Positions 34,752 to 44,160 of a DNA stretch of 46,038 nucleotides are shown here, one piece after another. The first letter of the stretch is position 1. Each line of letters begins with the position of its first letter. A model generated the notes under the pieces. That model was given only the letters and a program-made list of their open reading frames with translations. It was not told the DNA's origin and searched no databases. The position numbers were made by a program, and so were the translations under genes. The DNA is from Longimicrobiales bacterium (GTDB taxonomy: Bacteria > Gemmatimonadota > Gemmatimonadetes > Longimicrobiales > Gaopeijiaceae), in NCBI GenBank assembly GCA_028822645.1, contig JAPKDG010000014.1:1-46038 (forward strand), read 5' to 3'.

Positions 34752-35807
34752 TCACCCCCAAATATCTCCCACTGTAAATCCCTCTGGAAAAGGATCTTCG
34801 GGGTCTAAAACATACTCTGCAAAGCCTGTAATCCAAGCAGTCCCACTCAGGCTAGGAACCACAGCCTTGTACTCACCAATCTCTGTCTCTCGAAGCAATC
34901 TACCTGTAAATACCGTTCCCAATGGTCCTTCATGAGGAAACTCCTCACCCAAAGCAAGCTCCCCTTTAGCATGTAAAACTGCCATTTTAGCACAAGTTCC
35001 AGTTCCACATGGAGAACGGTCTAAGGCCCCAGTCCATGTGGCCGGATTCTTCCAATCTAAAATTCCAGTCGAAACGACAACAGCATTTTTTATCCTTCCC
35101 TCTACCTGGTCAGACATGCCAGAAAGCTGTGAGATTGAAATACCGCTGATTTCTGAATTTTCTGGGTGACACACAGGCAACTGTTCACTAGCAGCCACTT
35201 TTATCATCTCTCCAATTCTAGCTATATCATGCCCCTCACTGGGATGCAATGATAACCCAACATCTTGTGCGTCTGCAATCACGTAGAACATTCCGCCGTA
35301 AGCAACGTCAACACGTACTTTGCCGATTTCAGGAACCACAATTTCTTCGTCGAGATACACGGCAAAACAAGGAACATTCTCAAATCTCACTTCTGTCACC
35401 TTTCCACAGTGGATCGATGCCGATGCTGACACCATACCCCCGGGAGTTTCCAAACGCAGGTGAGTAACTGGTTCAACGACTTTAACCATCCCTGTCTCTA
35501 CTAGAGCCGTCACCACGCAGATGGTATTAGTCCCAGACATAGGAGGATACTCCACTTGCTCCATGATGACGAACCCTGCATCAGCTTCCGGACAAGTCGA
35601 CGGCAAAATGACATTACAATTGGATGCTGGATAACCCCTTGGCTCCTTTAACATAAATTTTCTCAACCAATCCAGATTATTTTCTAAAAATTGCATCTTT
35701 TCAAACATATTTGATCCCGGCACATCTGGAACTCCCCCTATGATGACTCTGCCAGGTTCACCGCATGCATGGAGATCCACAGCTTCAATTTTCTCAATGA
35801 AGCGCAT
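34752..35807 (-). CDS. Proline racemase family enzyme, Ser/Cys active-site type (hydroxyproline epimerase-like)
   Basis: A 351-residue member of the proline racemase superfamily (PF05544). The start FIEKIEAVDLHACGEPGRVI and the SPCGTGTCAKMAVL motif are typical. The second catalytic residue is C267. At the first catalytic site the usual MCGH reads PPMSGTNT, so the first base is Ser91. Members with a Ser/Cys pair are known as hydroxyproline 2-epimerases; Cys/Cys pairs are proline racemases or 4-hydroxyproline epimerases, and Cys/Thr is the dehydratase. The gene is convergent to the aminotransferase with a 38-nt gap. No signal peptide, so cytoplasmic. Its substrate is probably trans-4- or 3-hydroxy-L-proline. 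Confidence 0.85.
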   Translation of the reverse strand: MRFIEKIEAVDLHACGEPGRVIIGGVPDVPGSNMFEKMQFLENNLDWLRKFMLKEPRGYPASNCNVILPSTCPEADAGFVIMEQVEYPPMSGTNTICVVTALVETGMVKVVEPVTHLRLETPGGMVSASASIHCGKVTEVRFENVPCFAVYLDEEIVVPEIGKVRVDVAYGGMFYVIADAQDVGLSLHPSEGHDIARIGEMIKVAASEQLPVCHPENSEISGISISQLSGMSDQVEGRIKNAVVVSTGILDWKNPATWTGALDRSPCGTGTCAKMAVLHAKGELALGEEFPHEGPLGTVFTGRLLRETEIGEYKAVVPSLSGTAWITGFAEYVLDPEDPFPEGFTVGDIWG

Positions 35808-35883
35808 AGAAACTCTTCTTTCGACCCAAGCGAATGGATTCCATTAAGTGCTCCTCACAAAAACAGCACGGGAATAGTGAAAC

Positions 35884-35928
35884 AAAAAAACCAGCCTCTC
35901 CTCTAACACGAGAAGAAGCTGGTTTTTT
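35884..35928 (-). terminator. Intrinsic terminator of the ankyrin gene
   Basis: AAAAAACCAGC and GCTGGTTTTTT form an inverted repeat around a partly paired 22-nt loop. Read on the - strand it follows the ankyrin gene stop (35953) by 24 nt and ends in a T run, a good Rho-independent terminator for the DUF1592-DUF1552-ankyrin operon. Confidence 0.8.
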
Positions 35929-35952
35929 GTCTATAACTTTGTTTCTCAGGTA

Positions 35953-37938
35953 TTAACAGGACTTACAGTTGTCATTATTGATAGCACCCAAACTCACCAA
36001 TAACGCAACGGTCTCTGGATAAGGTGAGACTCTTGAAACAGGGCCGTTAGCCATATCAGCTGTAGTTTGTCCAGCTCTACTCATTGCTTTAACATCAGCA
36101 CCTAGCTCCACGAGATAACGAACCAAGTCATTATCTCCTCTCGAAGCCGCGTGATGAAGAGCCGTATATCCGTTAAAGTCTCTCTGGTCAACTGGAACAC
36201 CCAATTCTTCTATAAGATACTTAACAGAAGGAAGCCAACCATTTGGCGCGTGCTTGTGTGCATTGCCAGCATAACCTTCACCATAGCCCACTCCAGCAGC
36301 AGCATGGATGGGATACACACCAGGGCCTCCAACCGGAACGGCTGGCACACCAGAAGCATCCTCTTTTGCTGCAGAATCATCATAGGGATCCGTCGAGAAA
36401 ACAAGATTGCTTTTGCCTTCACTCTCTTTAGCTTCTTCCGGTTTTTTAAATCCCTCTTTCTGGAGGAACCAAGGAGAGTTGGAGCGTGCTACCCGAGCAG
36501 AATCGCTCAACTGACCTTCTGCTATTTTTGAAGGAGTAGGTCTGTTCATGCGCCTGCGTGGTGCCGGTTTCTTTGTCGCCAGCTCAGTATCAGCTCCATA
36601 AGAGGCCAGCAGTTTCATCGCCGCAACATCGGTACCATAGGCTGCCCGCCAAAAAGCCGTAGCTCCATCAGTATTCACTAATCCACAGTTTCCGTTTCCA
36701 CAGCCAGTGTAAACCATATACCAGGGGTGCAATGTAATCCGTGTGTTGGGGTCAGCTCCATTTTCTAGCAACGTCTCTATCAGATCAAGGTAACTCGTGT
36801 TCTGTTGACCTTGAGTCTGAGGTTGTGGAAATCTCGTGCGAGGCTGCCAGCGGGAGTTGACCGCAGCCCAGAGTGGAGGGATACCATTGAGTCCGGATGC
36901 AACATTAGGATTCGCCCCCCGTTCGATCATGGAAACGGCCAGATCATATTGACCATTAATCGTAGCCATCAACAATGGAGTCGTTCCGTCTCCAGCACTG
37001 GGAGTGTTTACATCAGCCCCACCGTCTAACAGGGCTGTGGTTGCCTCTCTATGACCCTGTCTCACTGCATGAAGCAATGCTGTCAAGCCACCGTTTGTTT
37101 TAATTGCCGCTTCACGCCCGTTATCCATAGGCATTTCCGCTTCAAATCCAGGCCGATAAACTTCCCGGGCTTTCCTAGTAGCCGCTTGGACTTCACCAGC
37201 AGTATGCACTCTAGCCCTTGGTCCGACCCTGGCATCACTGTCTCCCATGTCCGCCACAAATGATTCTTCGCCATCTCCTCTGAAACCACTTAGGGCAGAG
37301 TTATAACGTTTCATAGCGGCCTGGTCCAATGCGGATATTTTTTTAAGATCCATGACCGTTGTCCGCACCTCAGGATCTGCTCCTAGATCCAATAGTGCAG
37401 AAATCGCATCAGCTCTATTATATGCAGCAGCAAACATCAGTGGAGTTTGCCCCCATTCCTGTTCAAGGGAATTCAGGTCAGCACCATACTGGGCCAGAGC
37501 CCTAATCGCTTCAGGTGAACCAGAAGCAGCGGCAAAATGCAACGAGCTTGCACCTGAGTTAGTAGTAGTTCTTAAAGCATCTGCTCCTGCTTCCAGCAAC
37601 ATAGCGACTACATCAGCGCTTCCCGATTTGCTAGCTAAATGCAAAGGACTGTAGCTACCTATACGAGTAAGAGGTTCCAATTTTGCGCCAGCATAAATCA
37701 GCATGCCTGCCATTTCCGTGTCGCCATACTCTGCAGCCCAATGTAACCCGGTCATCCCATCACCCTGAGCCGCATTAACGTCTTCACCCGATCGGAGAAG
37801 TGTTCTCAGAACGCCTAAATCGTTACGGCTAGCAGCATCAGCAACAGGAGAAACCACCGGCGGTGGTCCAAAGGCCATAAGGCTAACTGTTAAAAACAAT
37901 AACCCCACTTTCACGCCTCTATGAGATTTGGTAACCAT
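35953..37938 (-). CDS. Exported ankyrin-repeat protein
   Basis: A signal-anchor-like N-terminus (SHRGVKVGLLFLTVSLMAFG) is followed by ankyrin repeats of about 33 residues, with TGLHWAAEYGDTEMAGMLI, SPLHLASKSGSADVVAMLLEAGA, TPLMFAAAYNRADAISALLDLGA, TALLHAVRQGHREATTALLDGGA and, near the C-terminus, TALHHAASRGDNDLVRYLVELGA. I count at least nine, separated by low-complexity inserts. It ends in CKSC. Such proteins bind other proteins; the role outside the cytoplasm is unknown. I chose ATG 37938, preceded by AGAGGA and 4 nt from the DUF1552 stop; the frame extends 13 codons further. It is the last gene of the DUF1592-DUF1552 operon. Confidence 0.88.
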   Translation of the reverse strand: MVTKSHRGVKVGLLFLTVSLMAFGPPPVVSPVADAASRNDLGVLRTLLRSGEDVNAAQGDGMTGLHWAAEYGDTEMAGMLIYAGAKLEPLTRIGSYSPLHLASKSGSADVVAMLLEAGADALRTTTNSGASSLHFAAASGSPEAIRALAQYGADLNSLEQEWGQTPLMFAAAYNRADAISALLDLGADPEVRTTVMDLKKISALDQAAMKRYNSALSGFRGDGEESFVADMGDSDARVGPRARVHTAGEVQAATRKAREVYRPGFEAEMPMDNGREAAIKTNGGLTALLHAVRQGHREATTALLDGGADVNTPSAGDGTTPLLMATINGQYDLAVSMIERGANPNVASGLNGIPPLWAAVNSRWQPRTRFPQPQTQGQQNTSYLDLIETLLENGADPNTRITLHPWYMVYTGCGNGNCGLVNTDGATAFWRAAYGTDVAAMKLLASYGADTELATKKPAPRRRMNRPTPSKIAEGQLSDSARVARSNSPWFLQKEGFKKPEEAKESEGKSNLVFSTDPYDDSAAKEDASGVPAVPVGGPGVYPIHAAAGVGYGEGYAGNAHKHAPNGWLPSVKYLIEELGVPVDQRDFNGYTALHHAASRGDNDLVRYLVELGADVKAMSRAGQTTADMANGPVSRVSPYPETVALLVSLGAINNDNCKSC

Positions 37939-37942
37939 TAGT

Positions 37943-39373
37943 TTATCCTCTTGTTTGTTCTTCAGCCGTTGAACCACTGTAATTCAGAGCGAATTCATTT
38001 GTCGAATCTCCAAACCTATCAAGGTCGTCCATACCCAACTTGTGCAGTGCGGTTAGCATGGGGTTGGCCATGGGTGTACCCTCACTTGCTTGCAAGTGAA
38101 GATTTCCTTCCAGTTGACCATTTGCCTTACCCAGGAACATCAAAGGTGCACGGCGGTGATTGTGTAAATTAGCATCTGCCATCGGAGATCCCCAGATGAT
38201 CATAGATTGATCCAAAAGACTAGTTTCACCCGCCATAGTACTCTGCAATTTCTCTAAGAAATAAGGAAGAGTACTCATCCGATAGGTGCAAATGCTATTG
38301 AAATCGAGAACGTTCTCCTCTTTCCCGCCGTGGTGTGAGGCAGGGTGGAAAGCCTTATCACTGCCGCTTTCTGGATGAGCCCTATTCTGCGCGTCTCTGC
38401 CCAACTTAAAGGACATTACCCGAGTCATATCAGTTTCCAGCGCCAGGACCTGTAGGTCATACATCAATCGGGTGTGCTCAGCGAAATCATCCGGTACGCC
38501 TGCGGGGGCTTCCGGCAATTGTCTCTCATCGCCGCTGCTATTTCTTCTTTCGACCATCTCAATCCTGCGTTCAATTTCACGCACGTTATTCAGATACTGT
38601 TCCATCCTCATTCGGTCACCAACACCAAGTTCTCTAACCAAAGTAGATACTTCTCCAGAGATCCAGTCCAGAATACTTTTACGACCCACTCTTCTCTCAG
38701 CACGTTCTTCTGGTGAATTCCCTGTACCAAAGAGCATGTCAAAAGCCACCCTTGGATCACGGATCATAGGGAGAGGCGTGTTGGGAGTCGACCAGCTGAT
38801 GGAGTCAGTATAAGCACAAGAGTAATTATAGGTACACCCGCCGGCCTGATCGAGATCTTCTATACAAAATTGCATGGAAGGCAACGGTGTATCTTGCCCA
38901 AAACGACTAGCGTACAGCTGATCTAGAGATGTACCAGCATGGATATCGCTACCTTGTGTCTGTTTTGGATGGGATTGTGTCAAAAATACAGCACTCGAAC
39001 GGAAATGGTCTCCACCGATTTCTGGTGGAGCCAATGCTTCAGCCATACGCACGTCAGTGTTACTGACGATAGTCATATAGTCTTGGAAATCTACGAGCGG
39101 ACTGAGAGTGCTCTCGGGCAGTATCTCAAAATCCCGGCCAGTAGTGGCTGGAGCAAACAAATTCTGAGTTGCTCCCCAGTCGTTACAGCCCGGAAGACCA
39201 TGAACTTCTTCAATGCAAATCAACTTAGTTAGATCTTTAGGATCTTTGGCGCCCTTAAATCCAGCCCCCCTGCCGGCTGGAACCATCGCGTCTAGCAGTG
39301 GCAATCCAACTGTAGCACCTACTCCATTTAGGAAAGTTCTTCGTGACAGTTGTTTCCCAGTTATAAAATTCAT
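37943..39373 (-). CDS. DUF1552 family protein, Tat-type signal
   Basis: The N-terminus carries a twin-arginine motif SRRTFLNG (10-17) and a hydrophobic stretch (GATVGLPLLDAMV), so it is probably exported folded. The body is PF07586 (DUF1552): SHPKQTQGSDIHAGTSLDQL and AFHPASHHGGKEENVLDF are features of this family, which is common in Planctomycetes, Acidobacteria and Gemmatimonadota and almost always sits beside DUF1592 genes. Function is unknown; the family resembles the sulfatase/phosphatase-like DUF1501 fold. ATG 39373 has AGGAGG 8 nt upstream; an upstream start at 39445 would overlap the preceding gene. About 476 residues. Confidence 0.88.
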   Translation of the reverse strand: MNFITGKQLSRRTFLNGVGATVGLPLLDAMVPAGRGAGFKGAKDPKDLTKLICIEEVHGLPGCNDWGATQNLFAPATTGRDFEILPESTLSPLVDFQDYMTIVSNTDVRMAEALAPPEIGGDHFRSSAVFLTQSHPKQTQGSDIHAGTSLDQLYASRFGQDTPLPSMQFCIEDLDQAGGCTYNYSCAYTDSISWSTPNTPLPMIRDPRVAFDMLFGTGNSPEERAERRVGRKSILDWISGEVSTLVRELGVGDRMRMEQYLNNVREIERRIEMVERRNSSGDERQLPEAPAGVPDDFAEHTRLMYDLQVLALETDMTRVMSFKLGRDAQNRAHPESGSDKAFHPASHHGGKEENVLDFNSICTYRMSTLPYFLEKLQSTMAGETSLLDQSMIIWGSPMADANLHNHRRAPLMFLGKANGQLEGNLHLQASEGTPMANPMLTALHKLGMDDLDRFGDSTNEFALNYSGSTAEEQTRG

Positions 39374-39410
39374 GGTTCCAAGCCTCCTAGTAATATTCTG
39401 ACCACTCGAG

Positions 39411-41873
39411 TTAGTTAATTTCGTCCTCACTCGCATCCTCTGCAAGGGTCACTGCTTTTTTCATCCTAAATGGATCACTTTTCACTACACCTACTATCAA
39501 GGATGAGATACTGAAATCATCCTCTTCTGCAGCCCTAGTGATTTCTCTCAACACTGGCTGGTCGTACCATTCCACTCGTCTGCCCAGGCTATACGCCATA
39601 AGGTTCAAAGTAAAAGTCCGTACCAAGGGAATTGGGCGTTTAAGAAGAGCCGTTACCAGTTCATCGGGATTGGAAATCGGAGTACCATCGTAAAGTTCCC
39701 CTCGTGTATCCAAAGGTTGCCCATTCTCTCTGACCCGCCACTGTCCTGTCACATCGAAATTATCCAGTGCGAGACCCATGGGGTCCATAAATTTATGACA
39801 AGACTGGCAAGCAGGGCTGGCCCTGTGCATTTCCATTCTCTCTCGAGTGGTAATGAACCGGCTACCATTATTCCCTGCGGTTGCTTCCAAGGCTGGAACG
39901 TCATCGGGAGGAGGAGGAGGAGGAGTGCCAAGTAAAACTTCCATTACCCATTTTCCACGTAATACTGGAGACGTTCGGTCTGCGAGGGCCGTTAGGACCA
40001 AGACACTTCCGTGGCCCAAAATACCCTTTCTCGTGTCAGCGGACTCCACTCGTCTGAAATGGTTCCCAGAGACCCCTTGATAACCATAGTGTCGGGCAAG
40101 GCGCTCATTCAAAAAAGTGTAGTTCGCTCGGTAGAGATCTAGCACACTCCGATCTTCACGAACCAAAGTGTTGAACAACATTTCAGTCTCGGTCACCATC
40201 GCGTCAGCCAAATTCTCATCGAAGTTCGGGAAAAAATTAGGGTCTGGATGATTTTTATAGAGGTCCTGCAGTCTCAGCCACTGATAGGCGAACCTGGACC
40301 CCAAAGCTTCCGATCTAGGGTCTTTTAACATCCTTCTCGTCTGCTTCTCGAGTTCCTTAGTGTCTCTCAGCCTTCCCTGCTTGGCAACATCCAACAACTC
40401 TTCATCAGGAGGCGAGTTCCACAGAAACACACCCAACCGAGTAGCCAATTCTATATCACTGATTTCATAGTTTTCTCCAGCCGCCACATCCATCTCACGC
40501 TCGAGCCTGAAGATTGTGTGAGGACTGGCTAGAATGGCTTCCAACCCTGTACGTATTCCCAGTTCGAAACCACCTTCTACTCTTGCGTCCTCATAAAACC
40601 CCATCAACCCTTCTAGCTCCCCTGGGGCAAGCGGTCTTCGGTAAGCACTGGCAGCAAGATTTCCCAAAATTTCACTTGCGCAGGAGATTTCTTCCTCCAG
40701 GGAAATTGGACGACAGGTAAATATTTTCTCCCTACTGGTAGTCTCGGAGATCCCAGTGATATCATAGGGTCCAACCACTACTAGGTCCTTGAGGTGAGGG
40801 AGGGTAGTAATCCCTGCTCCACCTGAACCACCTCCAGCCTGCGACCAGTCATGTGGTCGAATTAGATCTTCGTATGGACCTTCAGAACGCTTTACGAAAG
40901 CGACGGAAATTTGATGTTGACCTGCTGGAACAAGGAATGATTGAGACTGCAAAGAAACTCCACGGTCATAACGTTCGTATTGTAAAGTTTCAGCGTGCTC
41001 TCCATCGATAGACACATCCAAGTCGTGACCCCTAGAATTGTTGCCCATACTGAATGTCATTTCAAAATGATACTGAGCATCCGCCGCGAAATGGTGATTG
41101 ATCACCATTCCACCCCTGGTCCCGTAGGGAGCTCCAGGAACATAATCCCAAGGATGTTGGGAGATATAGTTGGTGTTGGTGTATGTTGTATTAATCCGTG
41201 GTGCCCGATCATTACCAACCGCCATCCTACTAATCTCGCCAGCTGCGTTGAGATAGGCTTCCAGCAGAGTGGGGGACAAGGACTGCGCATCACCGAAATT
41301 GTCAAAATTGTTACTCTTTGTATCCAAAGGCAGCCAATCACCTGCATCCACATCAAGGCCCACTAGATTCTTTACCATAGAAGAATACTCTGCCCGATTC
41401 AGTCTGGGGAAGGTTCTAACACCAGGATTTGGGTTGTCAGCGTAAGCCTGATCCATACGTTCTTCCAAGGTGGTAACCAATGCCAACAAAGTGTCGGGAG
41501 ATGGCCTTGGCATTCCTGGAGGAGGCATCATGCCTGCTCTTAATTTCACGATCATCTTTTCTGCCGTCTCAGCTCTTTCGACGGCGTTATCTACACTGAA
41601 CTCCTGGAGTGACATATTTCCAGTCAACATCACATCATTATGACAGACCTGGCAGTAGGTCTTGACTACTGCATCAAGCTCCTCCGATGCCAACTCTGCG
41701 ACTGGGTTGCTGTGCGAGATTTCAGCTGGAGTATCAGACTCTGGATGCAAATAAGTCAGTCCAGCGATAGGAGCGCTCTCGCTCTGAGCCAAAGGAGTGC
41801 CAGTTGGCTGACCGAGCAACAGCAGAACCAGGCCCAAAACCACAGAAACTGCAGGAATTTTTGTCATAGTCAT
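39411..41873 (-). CDS. Exported DUF1587/1592/1588/1585 multidomain protein with two CxxCH haem sites
   Basis: An 820-residue protein with a signal peptide. Near the N-terminus lies C74-x-x-C77-H78 (CQVCH), a planctomycete-type cytochrome c motif, followed by the DUF1587/1595 region (RLNRAEYSSMVKNLVGLDVD), DUF1592 (FRLEREMDVAAGENYEISDIE, then ATRLGVFLWNSPPDEELLD) and DUF1588 (RKGILGHGSVLVLTALADRTSPVLRGKWVMEVLLG). A second haem motif C689-x-x-C692-H693 (CQSCH) sits in DUF1588/1585. Such proteins are the usual partner of DUF1552 and their role, possibly in oxidative handling of complex substrates in the periplasm, is not established. It is the first gene of the operon. Confidence 0.88.
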   Translation of the reverse strand: MTMTKIPAVSVVLGLVLLLLGQPTGTPLAQSESAPIAGLTYLHPESDTPAEISHSNPVAELASEELDAVVKTYCQVCHNDVMLTGNMSLQEFSVDNAVERAETAEKMIVKLRAGMMPPPGMPRPSPDTLLALVTTLEERMDQAYADNPNPGVRTFPRLNRAEYSSMVKNLVGLDVDAGDWLPLDTKSNNFDNFGDAQSLSPTLLEAYLNAAGEISRMAVGNDRAPRINTTYTNTNYISQHPWDYVPGAPYGTRGGMVINHHFAADAQYHFEMTFSMGNNSRGHDLDVSIDGEHAETLQYERYDRGVSLQSQSFLVPAGQHQISVAFVKRSEGPYEDLIRPHDWSQAGGGSGGAGITTLPHLKDLVVVGPYDITGISETTSREKIFTCRPISLEEEISCASEILGNLAASAYRRPLAPGELEGLMGFYEDARVEGGFELGIRTGLEAILASPHTIFRLEREMDVAAGENYEISDIELATRLGVFLWNSPPDEELLDVAKQGRLRDTKELEKQTRRMLKDPRSEALGSRFAYQWLRLQDLYKNHPDPNFFPNFDENLADAMVTETEMLFNTLVREDRSVLDLYRANYTFLNERLARHYGYQGVSGNHFRRVESADTRKGILGHGSVLVLTALADRTSPVLRGKWVMEVLLGTPPPPPPDDVPALEATAGNNGSRFITTRERMEMHRASPACQSCHKFMDPMGLALDNFDVTGQWRVRENGQPLDTRGELYDGTPISNPDELVTALLKRPIPLVRTFTLNLMAYSLGRRVEWYDQPVLREITRAAEEDDFSISSLIVGVVKSDPFRMKKAVTLAEDASEDEIN

Positions 41874-42227
41874 TCAGTGCCATGTTTTTAAGAGGGAATC
41901 GTACCTATATAATTTTATTCTAGAAACACAACTGGTGCAATAGTAGGAGTTACAGAAGTAATAGGGAAACACAGCGCCTGGAACGGATATACGCACTCGA
42001 GGCAACTTCAGAGCAGAGCAGAGAACTCCCAACAATTTTCACCTTCTGGTGCCAGCTATGCTGACATCTTTTGTCCTTACTTGCATGTCGACAACCGTTA
42101 TCAAGACCCTCGATATTTAAATCTCAGCCATTTGGTCCTGCGTCCGCGAGTGAAAGCCAAGGTATAGCATGCCTCGTTCCTCAATACTAGAATTCATCAT
42201 CAATCACTCTAATTGGAGCTAAAACCT
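41874..42227. other. Divergent intergenic region, no gene seen
   Basis: This 354-nt gap separates the DUF1592 operon (-) from the dipeptidase gene (+). I see no open frame with a plausible start site, no hairpin with a T run and no convincing -35/-10 pair. It must hold the promoters of both units but they could not be placed by eye. Confidence 0.5.
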
Positions 42228-43553
42228 ATGACAAACCTGCAGAACAACTGGACTCGTATTTTAGGAATGTGTCTGCCGGGCCTGTCTTTATTTGCCGCGG
42301 CCACTTGTACTCCAGATCGTCAAGAATCAGAAGAAGACCTCATCGCTAGAGCCAGCATTATACATGAGAAAGTGATTACCATAGACACTCACAATGACAT
42401 AAACCCTAATAATTTTGTTGCAGAACGCAATTACACAATGGACCTAGATACGCAGGTCAATCTTCCTAAGATGGAAAACGGAGGGTTGGATGTATCTTGG
42501 ATGATCGTATATGTAGGCCAAGGAGCGTTAACACCAGAAGGTTATGCCGACGCCCATAGCTCAGCCCTAGCTAAGTTCGAAGCTATTCACCGTTTAGCTG
42601 AAGAAATCGCCCCGGAACAGATGGAGATCGCCTATACTTCCGCGGATGTCAGAAGAATAGTCGCTTCAGGCAAAAAGGTAGCAATGATTGGAATCGAAAA
42701 TGCCTACCCGGTAGGATTAGACTTGTCCAATATCAAAATTTTTCAGGAAATGGGCGGACGTTATATGTCTCTAGCACATAATGGACATAGCCAATTCTCT
42801 GATTCCAATACAGGAGAACGAGATGATATTTGGATGCACAATGGACTAAGTGATTTAGGAAAAGAAGCTGTCGCTGAGATGAACCGCTGGGGCATCATGA
42901 TCGATATTTCCCATCCATCTAGAGACGCCATCATGCAAATGATCGAGCTCTCAAAAGCACCCGTAATGGCTTCTCACTCATCAGCACGAACCTTGAACGA
43001 TGTCAGTCGCAACTTGGATGACGCACAATTGAAAGCTGTCCAAGCAATGGGTGGAGTCGTCCAAGCCGTCGCTTTTAGTAGTTATGTGGACTCGGATAAA
43101 AACACTCGAAACAGAGAAACTCTCACTGATTTACAACAGGAAGTGGCTTCTGGCCTGAATATAGAATTACTAGATCGAGCAACACTGCGTTCGATGAATG
43201 CAGAAGAGAGATCGTCCTACGCAGCTACTATGGAAACTGTCAACAAATTGGTTCAACCGAGGATTGCTGAGGAGGTCAACTCAGAAACCCCCCCCGTTGA
43301 CGTAGCTGATTTCGTAAATCATATCGACTATCTAGTCGAATTGATTGGGATAGACCACGTTGGCATAAGTTCCGACTTTGATGGCGGAGGTGGGGTCGAA
43401 GGCTGGAATGACGCATCTGAAACTTTCGCAGTCACGTTAGAGCTCGTCCGAAGAGAATACACCGAGGAAGAGATCGCAAAACTTTGGGGTGAGAATCTTC
43501 TGAGAGTGCTCGATGAAGTCCAACGTATAGCATCGGAGATACAAAGCTCATAA
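42228..43553 (+). CDS. Membrane dipeptidase (renal dipeptidase, M19 family), lipoprotein
   Basis: Zinc dipeptidase that cleaves L-Xaa-D/L-Xaa dipeptides in the periplasm. The lipobox at AAATC places the lipidated Cys at 27. The metal ligands H55 and D57 lie in TIDTHNDINP, and further ligands and active-site residues occur in LAHNGHSQFSDSN, MIDISHPSRDAIMQM and MASHSSAR, with DHVGISSDFDGGGG near the end. About 441 residues, as usual for this family. GGAG (42214-42217) fits the ATG at 42228; a TTG five codons upstream is less likely. It is followed by DUF6526 with a 41-nt gap. Confidence 0.92.
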   Translation: MTNLQNNWTRILGMCLPGLSLFAAATCTPDRQESEEDLIARASIIHEKVITIDTHNDINPNNFVAERNYTMDLDTQVNLPKMENGGLDVSWMIVYVGQGALTPEGYADAHSSALAKFEAIHRLAEEIAPEQMEIAYTSADVRRIVASGKKVAMIGIENAYPVGLDLSNIKIFQEMGGRYMSLAHNGHSQFSDSNTGERDDIWMHNGLSDLGKEAVAEMNRWGIMIDISHPSRDAIMQMIELSKAPVMASHSSARTLNDVSRNLDDAQLKAVQAMGGVVQAVAFSSYVDSDKNTRNRETLTDLQQEVASGLNIELLDRATLRSMNAEERSSYAATMETVNKLVQPRIAEEVNSETPPVDVADFVNHIDYLVELIGIDHVGISSDFDGGGGVEGWNDASETFAVTLELVRREYTEEEIAKLWGENLLRVLDEVQRIASEIQSS

Positions 43554-43594
43554 ATTTGCAGATAATTCTGTTAACCTGATACCAAGAGGACACC

Positions 43595-44032
43595 GTGGAA
43601 AATTCTGTGCAAAATGCTGATAGTCACGCCAAGATCCCCACCCAGACATTCCTTGTTCCATTTTTCATGATAGCGATAGGCCTAACTTCATACTCCTTCG
43701 ATCTGTTCTCTGATTTGTCTCGCCAAGGATTGGCAACTTTCATCTTCACCTTTGGTGTTGCTATGGCTACGATAGGCGCCAGGAAACAGGCTATAGGAGT
43801 CCAAGATCGTGTGATCCGGCTTGAAGAAAGATTAAGAATGCAACAATTATTTCATGACGACATGGCTAATCGCATTCCCGAATTCACTACACGCCAACTG
43901 ATCGCCCTAAGGTTCGCTTCCGACGAGGAACTGCCAGACCTAGCTAGAAAAGTGTTGGCTGAAAATATCTCGGACCAGAAAGTAATTAAGCAGTTGGTCC
44001 AGAACTGGAGAGCAGACCACCAGAGAGTTTGA
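43595..44032 (+). CDS. DUF6526 family small membrane protein
   Basis: A 145-residue protein with two adjacent transmembrane helices (about 17-37 and 45-62), then a cytosolic coiled region with RVIRLEERLRMQQLF and a C-terminal LIALRFASDEELPDLARKV motif, ending in a KQLVQNWRADHQR segment. This pattern is that of DUF6526, a family of unknown function common in Bacteroidota, Acidobacteriota and Gemmatimonadota. The start is GTG 43595 with AGAGGA 4 nt upstream. It follows the dipeptidase gene and converges on the DUF1028 gene. Confidence 0.8.
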   Translation: MENSVQNADSHAKIPTQTFLVPFFMIAIGLTSYSFDLFSDLSRQGLATFIFTFGVAMATIGARKQAIGVQDRVIRLEERLRMQQLFHDDMANRIPEFTTRQLIALRFASDEELPDLARKVLAENISDQKVIKQLVQNWRADHQRV

Positions 44033-44126
44033 TCGTCGAGTTACTTTGGAGATCTTTCTGTTTTCGACAGAAGAAAAAATCGCTAGATGGACTGTGTTTA
44101 TAGGCCCAGGGACAAAGTTAGTGCCT

Positions 44127-44147
44127 GAAGGCCATAACCAGGCCTTC
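44127..44147. terminator. Hairpin between convergent DUF6526 and DUF1028 genes
   Basis: A perfect 7-bp inverted repeat, GAAGGCC and GGCCTTC around a 7-nt loop, lies in the 128-nt gap between two convergent genes. It is a plausible bidirectional terminator but has no long T run on either side. Confidence 0.4.
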
Positions 44148-44160
44148 CATTTCTGGATCT

